Below, one piece after another: positions 31,659-37,520 of a DNA stretch of 37,520 nt. The stretch lies in the NCBI GenBank assembly GCA_035415725.1, contig DAOOGN010000031.1, forward strand, positions 1-37,520, read 5' to 3'. Position numbers and translations under genes: made by a program. Source of the stretch: DSWT01 sp035415725. GTDB taxonomy: Bacteria; Chloroflexota; Anaerolineae; B4-G1; SLSP01. The stretch's first letter is position 1, and every line of letters starts with the position of its first letter. The notes under the pieces are model-generated. The model was not told where the DNA came from and did not search any database. It saw only the letters and a list, made by a program, of their open reading frames with translations.

Positions 31659-32207
31659 TCATGACGCGCCACGATAGCGAGCCGTGAAATCGGCGTCATG
31701 GACCAGCGCCCAGATTACATCGGCAACCTCGGCGGGTGTCCGTGAGGTGGTATCCACCACGTACCCCAGGTCACCGCTGTGCGCCGCCGCTTCCTGGATG
31801 CGGACGAGTTCGGGGGTACGGTTGAGATACCAGGCCAGTTCGTCAGGAGCGCGCGAAGCGTCACGGAGACGCTGTTCGAGCACCTGCGGATGACACACCA
31901 ACCGAAAAGCGTAGACCTCGTCGTCCAAATCGGCGAGCCATGTGCGCAAGCGCGCCAGGGACTCCGGCGATTCAAAGACGTAGGGGATGACGAAATTGTG
32001 ATAGTCGCCCCGTTCGATGTGAAACGCAATCAAATGCCGCAACGTCTGGTACAGATGCTCGATGCGGACCTCATCGTAGATCTCGAAGGGATGTACCGCG
32101 CCGATGTAATCACCGTCCAGAAAGACTGCCCGGTCGAAATGCCGAGTCAGATGCTCGGCCGTCGTACTCTTGCCGATGCCGCAGGGTCCGTTGATAATCA
32201 CAATCAT
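31659..32207 (-). CDS. P-loop nucleotide or shikimate kinase-like protein
   Basis: The 182-residue protein has a Walker A loop GPCGIGKST (7-15) right at the N-terminus, followed by AVFLDGDYIGAVHP, where Asp may bind the acceptor. The lid region has CHPQVLEQRLRDASRAPDELAWYLNR. This pattern fits the AAA_33/cytidylate-type small-molecule kinases of the NMP kinase fold. The substrate is not predictable. It lies 55 bases after rnhB on the same strand. Confidence 0.72.
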   Translation of the reverse strand: MIVIINGPCGIGKSTTAEHLTRHFDRAVFLDGDYIGAVHPFEIYDEVRIEHLYQTLRHLIAFHIERGDYHNFVIPYVFESPESLARLRTWLADLDDEVYAFRLVCHPQVLEQRLRDASRAPDELAWYLNRTPELVRIQEAAAHSGDLGYVVDTTSRTPAEVADVIWALVHDADFTARYRGAS

Positions 32208-32262
32208 GAGGCTCGTGTTTCCTTATGGAAAAAATGAAAATAGCGAATGGCAGAAATCCGTT

Positions 32263-32901
32263 TCATCCGTTCAAGCTATTGACAAATACCGCGACCGGAC
32301 GAAAGGTCAACCGGTGCAGGGGACAGACGCCCAGACGGGTCAGCGCCTCTCGATGCTGTCGTGTCCCGTAACCTTTGTGCTGCGCGAAGCCGTAGCCGGG
32401 GAAGTCGGCCTCGGCCACATCCACCATCCAGTGATCCCGCGATACCTTGGCGATGATACTCGCTGCCGCAACTGCAAGCGAACGCACGTCGGCATAGGGA
32501 AAAACGTCCTGCGGCAGGTCTACATCAGGCAAGGGCAGTGCATCGATCACCAGCGCCTGCGGGGCCACGGACAGGGCTTCCAGCGCGCGTTGCATCGCCA
32601 GCCGCGTCGCCGGGACGATGCCGAGCGCGTCGATCTCCTGTGGCTCGCCGCGCCCTATGCCCACTGCTAACGCCACCGCACGAATGCGTACTGCCAGCGT
32701 CTCGCGTACTAGGGGTGACACCTGCTTGGAATCGCGCACACCGGTCAGCGCCGCGCATGCACCGTCATCACGGGGCAGGATCACCGCCGCAGCGACCACC
32801 GGTCCGGCCCACGCTCCGCGCCCGGCCTCATCCAGTCCGGCTACGCGCCACATTCCCTGCGTCCAGAACCGTTCTTCAGCTTCCAGTGTAGGTAAGTCCA
32901 T
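32263..32901 (-). CDS. rnhB: Ribonuclease HII
   Basis: From ATG 32901 the product has 212 residues; TTG at 32916 would add five. It removes RNA from DNA-RNA hybrids, including single misplaced ribonucleotides. The family motif VAGLDEAGRGAWAGPVVAAAVIL contains the first two acidic metal ligands and GRG. GVRDSKQ gives the third, and SIIAKVSRDHWM is typical of type 2 enzymes. No good ribosome binding site precedes either start. Confidence 0.94.
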   Translation of the reverse strand: MDLPTLEAEERFWTQGMWRVAGLDEAGRGAWAGPVVAAAVILPRDDGACAALTGVRDSKQVSPLVRETLAVRIRAVALAVGIGRGEPQEIDALGIVPATRLAMQRALEALSVAPQALVIDALPLPDVDLPQDVFPYADVRSLAVAAASIIAKVSRDHWMVDVAEADFPGYGFAQHKGYGTRQHREALTRLGVCPLHRLTFRPVAVFVNSLNG

Positions 32902-33050
32902 AAGTCGGATAGTCAAGTAGTCAGGGATTCAACCGCTCATTTGCCATTGGCTCATGCGCCTATTCTGCCACATTCCGCCCGATTGCCAAATGGATATTTG
33001 CGGTTCTCGGGGACCTTGCGTGGTGATGGGGAAAAACGGCTTTGGCTTTT

Positions 33051-33149
33051 GCCACGGATGACACGGATTGCACTGATTTTCTATACTTTTCGTGTCAATC
33101 CGTGGCTGGTTTTTTATTTCGCCCCGCCCCCCGCAATCCTGAAGAAACC
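33051..33149 (+). repeat. Palindrome plus CCGTGGC-type element
   Basis: GCCACGGATGACACG (33051-33065) pairs with CGTGTCAATCCGTGGC (33091-33106) with a one-base bulge. ATCCGTGGCTGG then runs into the element shared with 27888-27934 (TTTTATTTCG, then AATCCTGAAGAA). Confidence 0.75.
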
Positions 33150-33152
33150 TAT

Positions 33153-33181
33153 TTGCTTTTTCACACATATCGTTTTATACT
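33153..33181 (+). promoter_or_regulatory. Promoter of the TPR protein gene
   Basis: TTGCTT (33153-33158) and TATACT (33176-33181) are 17 bases apart. Transcription would start near 33188, about 60 bases before the ATG. Confidence 0.6.
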
Positions 33182-33248
33182 GAGTTTGCGTGGCGTAGTT
33201 TATTTGCGAGAGTCACGCGCGATTGACCTGAAGCAGGGGAGGAAGAAT

Positions 33249-34574
33249 ATGGGGTTGCTCGATGATAAGCATGGGTCCCGGCAGCCACAACCGGATGATG
33301 AGCTGTGGGACGATTTCCTGAATGAGATGGATGTTGAAGAGCCGGCTGAGAAGACGCCGGCAGCATCCGCCGAGAAGGGCAAGGCCCGGCGCCGTGCCAA
33401 ACGCGAGAAACGCCCCCCAAAGCAGGGTAAAGAGTCCCCGACTCCACAGACGCCGAAGAAAAGCCGTGCCCGTGCCAAAGGGAAAGGGCTTAGTCTGCCA
33501 CAATTGCTGATCCTGGCCCTTTTGGGCATCCTCATTGTTGTGGCGTATCTGGCGTTGGCGAGAGTATTCAGACAGACTTTGCCAGGTGTTTCACCGACCG
33601 GCGAGGCCACCACAGAAGTATCGGAAGGTACACTGCCCCTCAATGTGCCCCCTACCACCATCCCTCCGACCCCCACATTGAAGCGTGTCCAGGTAAACAC
33701 GCCCATCCCCCTGCCAACGGCCACACCGGCTCTGCCGATAGTGACAAAATACGATGAACAGATCGTTCTCCACCCCGATGATGTCGATATGCGGCTTCAG
33801 CGCGGCGCTGAATATCTGCGGTTGGGCGCTTATGAGGCGGCGCTGGCCGACTTCGAACACGCGCGAAGCATCGATGACCAACGCGCAGAAACTCACGTTG
33901 GTTTGGGGCAGACGAACTACCTGCTGCTCAATTGGCCCGAGGCCGAGAATGCTTTCCTCACCGCCATCGCTCTCGATCCGGCCTCGTCGCTGTCGCATTT
34001 TGACCTGGGGATGTTGTACTATCTTCAGGGACGCTACCAGGAAGCTGCCATTGAGTTCGACAAGGCAGCCGAGATCAGCCCTGATTATGCCGAAGCCGAA
34101 GCCTGGTTAGCTATAGCCTCGGCGCAATTCGGGGACGCCGACGAAGCTACAGCGGCAGCCGAGAGAGCCATCAACATCACCGAAGACAGTGCTATTGTCC
34201 ACATCGCACGCTCATGGGCCTATCGGATTCAGAATCCGCCCGACGTGGATGCTGCCCAGAGCGATCTCCTTTATGCTCAAAAGCTGGAACCTTACAACTT
34301 CGAGTTGCTCATTGAGCTGGCCCGTTTCTACAGCGACTACCGCCCTGAGCGTTTGGCGGAAGCGGAACAACTGGCTTATTACGCCAGCAATTGGGCCAAA
34401 GGTGACCTGGAGCGCGCCCGCGCCCTGTACACTCTGGGACACGTCTATCTGGCGCAAGGGCGTAAAAGCGAGGCGAGGAAGGTACTTGCCGAGGCCGCCG
34501 ATCTGACCACTTACCAGGGACAAGTGCTCCTGTTCGGCGTCGTGGCCGACCTGGAACGCGCGCTCGAGCCGTGA
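33249..34574 (+). CDS. Membrane-anchored tetratricopeptide repeat protein
   Basis: From ATG 33249 (GGGAGG upstream) the product has 441 residues; a longer frame from 33042 reads through repeat DNA. The N-terminus (1-80) is cytoplasmic, acidic then strongly Lys/Arg-rich. One membrane helix follows at about 81-106. A Thr/Pro-rich linker (about 115-160) leads to TPR repeats (about 165-430), such as AEYLRLGAYEAALADFEHARSID in abbreviated form and LGMLYYLQGRYQEAAIEFDKA. The repeats should lie outside the membrane and scaffold protein partners. No enzyme motif is seen. Confidence 0.85.
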   Translation: MGLLDDKHGSRQPQPDDELWDDFLNEMDVEEPAEKTPAASAEKGKARRRAKREKRPPKQGKESPTPQTPKKSRARAKGKGLSLPQLLILALLGILIVVAYLALARVFRQTLPGVSPTGEATTEVSEGTLPLNVPPTTIPPTPTLKRVQVNTPIPLPTATPALPIVTKYDEQIVLHPDDVDMRLQRGAEYLRLGAYEAALADFEHARSIDDQRAETHVGLGQTNYLLLNWPEAENAFLTAIALDPASSLSHFDLGMLYYLQGRYQEAAIEFDKAAEISPDYAEAEAWLAIASAQFGDADEATAAAERAINITEDSAIVHIARSWAYRIQNPPDVDAAQSDLLYAQKLEPYNFELLIELARFYSDYRPERLAEAEQLAYYASNWAKGDLERARALYTLGHVYLAQGRKSEARKVLAEAADLTTYQGQVLLFGVVADLERALEP

Positions 34575-34601
34575 AAGTCGACGAGGAGCTGGAGAGGCGG
34601 T

Positions 34602-35021
34602 TCATGACGCCTCCGGTGGCCGGCGCAGGCGTTTGGTTGCGCTGCGATGACGCTTCGCCTGCAAACGCCGCTCCTTGACCGCGCGTGACGGACGGGTGAC
34701 GTGGCGGGGACGGGGAACCTCGGCGGCTTGACGGATCAGGTGGATGAGGCGTTGGGTGGCGTCGCGCCGGTTGCGCCATTGTGAGCGATACTGTCGCGCA
34801 TCGATGATGAGCACACCCTCCTGCGTGATTTGCCCCGCCGCCTGGCGCAGCAAGCGTTCGCGTACCTCCTCCGGCAACGACGGGGAGTGCGCCACATCGA
34901 AGCGGAGTTGAACCGCCGTCGCCACCTTATTCACGTTCTGCCCGCCCGGTCCGGAAGCATGAACAAAGGTGTAGTCCAGCTCTCGCTCATCGATGACGAT
35001 TTCGGGTGTAATGGTTAACAT
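34602..35021 (-). CDS. arfB: Alternative ribosome-rescue factor ArfB (peptidyl-tRNA hydrolase)
   Basis: From ATG 35021 (AAGGGA upstream) the product has 139 residues, the normal length. It carries the release-factor GGQ motif in ASGPGGQNVNKV near residue 30 and a basic C-terminal tail (about 105-135; RAVKERRLQAKRHRSATKRLRR), which enters the empty mRNA channel. It hydrolyses peptidyl-tRNA on stalled ribosomes without a stop codon. A longer upstream frame reads through a CAGAG repeat and is rejected. It is convergent with the TPR gene. Confidence 0.94.
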   Translation of the reverse strand: MLTITPEIVIDERELDYTFVHASGPGGQNVNKVATAVQLRFDVAHSPSLPEEVRERLLRQAAGQITQEGVLIIDARQYRSQWRNRRDATQRLIHLIRQAAEVPRPRHVTRPSRAVKERRLQAKRHRSATKRLRRPPEAS

Positions 35022-35113
35022 CGTTCCCTTATCACAACACGACAACAAGACTGACGAGTATGGGACTGTGTTTGTGTCAGTCAACAAGATCTTGGACACA
35101 CGGTTAAATTCGT

Positions 35114-35180
35114 TTCCACCGCTGAGGACGCAGAGAAATAGTATAAATCTCGGCGAACTCGGCGCCCGCGGCGGTAAAAA
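35114..35180. repeat. Diverged CAGAG-type repeat upstream of arfB
   Basis: CCACCGCTGAGGACGCAGAG followed, after a short spacer, by CTCGGCGAACTCGGCGCCCG and GGCGGTAAAAATCCC. It shares the CCACCGC-GAGG-CGCAGAG start with 27787-27855 but the right arm differs. Confidence 0.55.
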
Positions 35181-35306
35181 TCCCACGCTGTGGTGTTCAC
35201 TATTATCCTGACGAATACAAAATCGTTTGGAATCGGGGAATGATTGGGTGGAGGCCGGGTAATTTATCGTACCAACATCAAAAATATACTCCCGATCGTG
35301 CCGACG

Positions 35307-37415
35307 CTATCCTCGGCGCCGCCAGAGTAAGACCCCGACGATGACCATGACCAGCGCCACCCCACCGCCGATCAACACGCCGTTGCGAACTGGGAACGAC
35401 GTATCTGGCACTGACATTTCCGGTGTGCTGGTAGCTTTTTCGACCATGGGTTGCGGTGTGGCTGTGGGTGACGGCGTCCGCGTTGCTTGCGGAGTGGGTG
35501 TGCTGGTCGGTACGGGCCTGTGCAGGCGGACGTAGTCGCTGCCGGTCTGCATGTTGTTGTGCTCGTCGCTCTCCTCCACGCGGCCCGTGTCGCCCTCTGA
35601 CGTGTCGTCCACCCAGGCGAGCACAACGAACGATCCGGTGTCGTCGGGTTCCCAGCGTGGATTGTCGTCAGGCCCGTTGTTAGCAATGAGGATCATCTCT
35701 GCGCCGGGCGAGAGCGGGTAGGCCGTCTCCGCCCAACTGACGAGTTCGCCATCGACTAGAAACGCGCAGCGGAAACCGCCCAGTACGGCGGCGTTGCCCT
35801 GGTTTTTGACGACGGCGCGGAACGTCACACCTTCATCTTGGGTGGGTGGATCTTCAACCCACCCTACCTTGCTCACTACAAGGTCAGGACGCGCAGCGGT
35901 GGGGGCAGCAACGCCGCCGGTCTCGTCCGGCTCCGGCAGCGGGGCATCGGCCCGGTCGAAGACCCAGAACTCCCACAGTGAGTAACCCCACTCCGTCCCG
36001 CGTTTCAACCCCTCCATCCGCACATAACGTCCCCGTGCCGTGACGAGGTGATCGTCCTGGCCGCCGTCTCCGTTGGTCTCGTGGACGACGTCCGTCCACG
36101 TCACACCGTCGGCGGAAACTTGCAGCTTGTACTCTTTGCCGTAGGCTGTCTCCCATACCAACACCATGCGGGCCATGTCGCGGACTGCACCCAGATCAAG
36201 GGTGATGGACTGCGGATCGGTGTAGGCGGAGGCCCAGCGCGAATTTAACCGCCCATCCACGGCTTTCTCGCCCGATAGATCGGCGTTTTCCACCGAGGAG
36301 ACCTCGACAGGCCGCCCAATAGAGATGATGCCTTCGGGGGCAGGAAGCGGCGTAGGGGTGGGCGCCGGCGTCAGCGTAGGGATGGGCGTGGCCGCGACGA
36401 GCCACTCCGGGCGCACGGCAAGATTGTGAATGCTGTACGTACTGGTCATAGCGACTTCCAGCCCCCAGGCGTGCAGCGTGTCGAACGTGCCATCCTCCGT
36501 CATATCCATATCTGCGCAGTCGCTGTTCCCCGGCCCCCACGACCAGGGCAAGTAGCCGATTTCGTTAAGGGCGCACTGCTCGATGATCGTCCTGTAGGGG
36601 ATGCAGCAACTACAGCCCGGCCCTTTATCGGCAAACTCACCCACGATGAGTGGCAAATCTAGTTCCACCGATTCCTTGATCTCGTCGATGACGAATTGCG
36701 TCACGCCCGCGCCACGCCACGCACTCGGCCACCACATGTGGATGGAGAACATCAGATTGTGGTCGGGATCGATCTGGATGAGGTACGGGCCGTTCTTCTG
36801 CAAGCCGTTGATGTCCTGTCCCCAACCAGAGGAATCGATGATCAACGGCACGTGAATGCCCGCCGCCCGCATCCGCCAGATCGCCAGCTCATATCCCGCA
36901 CGATATGGGTCGTCTTGGACGATGCTGCTGCCGGCTTCGTTGGCGATGTTGATGAGCAGATAAGCTTCGTGCTTCTTGAGCACGGCCAGGACGTCGGGCC
37001 GTACCCAGTAATCGACGCAGACGGGTAGAGAATCCCATTCTCCCGTCGAATCGTGGCAATCCACCAAGGGGATTAACCGGTTATTGACGGCGTTGGTGAT
37101 GGCGACATCCAACTCTTCCGCCGAGCCTTCCGTCAGCCAGACGATGCGCACGACGTTCGCGCCGGTCTTGGCGATTTCGGGGAACGAGGGGATGCCGTCA
37201 CGGTCGGTATAGATGACCATCTTGTTCACACCGTACAGAATGACCTGGTTGCCAAAGCGATCATAAAGATGGCGGCCTTCAACCCGAAAGCCGGGATATT
37301 GACCGGATTGGGCCAATACAGCCGTATGGCTGTCGCCTATCAGCAACAAGCCAAGCATCATCAGCAAACAAACCAGGCCTCCTCGCCACACCCCACCCCG
37401 ACTTTTGTTCATCAC
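35307..37415 (-). CDS. Surface GH5-type glycoside hydrolase with discoidin and CARDB domains
   Basis: The 702-residue protein has a signal peptide (about 1-35, cleaved after VLAQ). The catalytic domain (about 40-335) fits GH5 mannanase/cellulase enzymes: general acid Glu160 in NIANEAGSS and nucleophile Glu260 in LIVGEFADKG. A Thr/Pro linker (about 342-360) leads to an F5/8 type C (discoidin, CBM32-like) domain (about 365-490), a CARDB domain (about 508-632), another Thr/Pro linker, one membrane helix (about 677-698) and a basic RRRG end. It should act on a beta-linked polysaccharide while held in the membrane; there is no LPXTG signal. The start is one of two consecutive ATG codons with GGGAGAGG upstream. 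Confidence 0.88.
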   Translation of the reverse strand: MMNKSRGGVWRGGLVCLLMMLGLLLIGDSHTAVLAQSGQYPGFRVEGRHLYDRFGNQVILYGVNKMVIYTDRDGIPSFPEIAKTGANVVRIVWLTEGSAEELDVAITNAVNNRLIPLVDCHDSTGEWDSLPVCVDYWVRPDVLAVLKKHEAYLLINIANEAGSSIVQDDPYRAGYELAIWRMRAAGIHVPLIIDSSGWGQDINGLQKNGPYLIQIDPDHNLMFSIHMWWPSAWRGAGVTQFVIDEIKESVELDLPLIVGEFADKGPGCSCCIPYRTIIEQCALNEIGYLPWSWGPGNSDCADMDMTEDGTFDTLHAWGLEVAMTSTYSIHNLAVRPEWLVAATPIPTLTPAPTPTPLPAPEGIISIGRPVEVSSVENADLSGEKAVDGRLNSRWASAYTDPQSITLDLGAVRDMARMVLVWETAYGKEYKLQVSADGVTWTDVVHETNGDGGQDDHLVTARGRYVRMEGLKRGTEWGYSLWEFWVFDRADAPLPEPDETGGVAAPTAARPDLVVSKVGWVEDPPTQDEGVTFRAVVKNQGNAAVLGGFRCAFLVDGELVSWAETAYPLSPGAEMILIANNGPDDNPRWEPDDTGSFVVLAWVDDTSEGDTGRVEESDEHNNMQTGSDYVRLHRPVPTSTPTPQATRTPSPTATPQPMVEKATSTPEMSVPDTSFPVRNGVLIGGGVALVMVIVGVLLWRRRG

Positions 37416-37465
37416 ACACCTCTCCCGGATAATTTCACCTGCATTGTAACATAGGTTGGCGAAAA

Positions 37466-37520
37466 GTAACTATTCAGCCGTCCTTGCCAGGTGGCGAATG
37501 GGACTTTGGGGAGGGCACAT
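37466..37520 (-). repeat. Right end of MITE-like element (copy 5, cut by window edge)
   Basis: GTAACTATTCAGCC (37466-37479) is the inverted form of the right end. The sequence then follows the conserved right half (CTTGCCAGGTGGCGAATGGG, then ACTTTGGGGAGGGCACAT) to the window edge. Orientation is opposite to copy 1. Confidence 0.8.

Larger units (their letters stand above)
32902..33248. other. Gap between rnhB and the TPR gene
   Basis: No gene is supported. It contains a palindrome and CCGTGGC element (33051-33149) and the promoter of the TPR gene (33153-33181). The first 150 bases show nothing recognisable. Confidence 0.7.

Overview
The window looks like a chromosomal segment of a GC-rich Chloroflexota bacterium (Anaerolineae- or Caldilineae-like). 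This is inferred from content only: a DUF2298 'YYY' membrane protein, a 7TM-GAF-HTH regulator, Thr/Pro-rich surface linkers, a DUF951 protein beside guanylate kinase, and a processive-type diacylglycerol glycosyltransferase. There are no rRNA, tRNA or phage genes and no intact transposase.

Layout. 1-14.7 kb is almost all minus strand: an HNH-family remnant, DUF2298 protein, comEA, a GAF/PAS histidine kinase, ftsK overlapping an S1-domain gene, a 7TM-GAF-HTH protein, a GNAT acetyltransferase, an Ig-like membrane protein overlapping punA, and xerD. 14.8-16.8 kb is a minus-strand gmk - DUF951 - glycosyltransferase operon. 17.0-20.2 kb is plus strand: an FmdB-type zinc ribbon, a FabL-like enoyl reductase, and rpsA-infA with a clear promoter, structured leader and terminator. 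20.3-24.2 kb is the minus-strand heat-shock operon hrcA-grpE-dnaJ-prmA behind a perfect CIRCE operator. 24.5-26.3 kb is plus strand: KDG kinase and KDPG aldolase, the last two steps of uronate/KDG breakdown. 26.3-30.3 kb is an accessory patch: a short DDN-like protein, a higBA toxin-antitoxin pair with a palindromic promoter/operator, a 3' remnant of a second eda gene, an SDH-type membrane protease overlapping a rhomboid protease, and many repeats. 30.3-37.4 kb holds a GT4 glycosyltransferase, a small P-loop kinase, rnhB, a membrane TPR protein, arfB and a surface GH5/discoidin/CARDB protein.

The strongest unlisted signal is a non-autonomous mobile element family. Its ends are GTATCTATTCAGGC and GGCTGAATAGTTAC, and it makes 7-8 bp target duplications. 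Complete or deleted copies lie at 3045-3220, 14687-14734 and 29839-30178; single ends lie at 1-82, 18428-18490, 30186-30265 and 37466-37520. The ends and duplication length resemble the IS66 family, but no transposase is present. Other repeat families (CAGAG palindromes, a CCGTGGC element, heptanucleotide tracts) fill most gaps. I see no obvious new defence or biosynthetic system. The most unusual functional points are the apparently leaderless higB transcript, the GrpE with a CGGC tail, the rpsA leader hairpin and the SDH-rhomboid gene pair.
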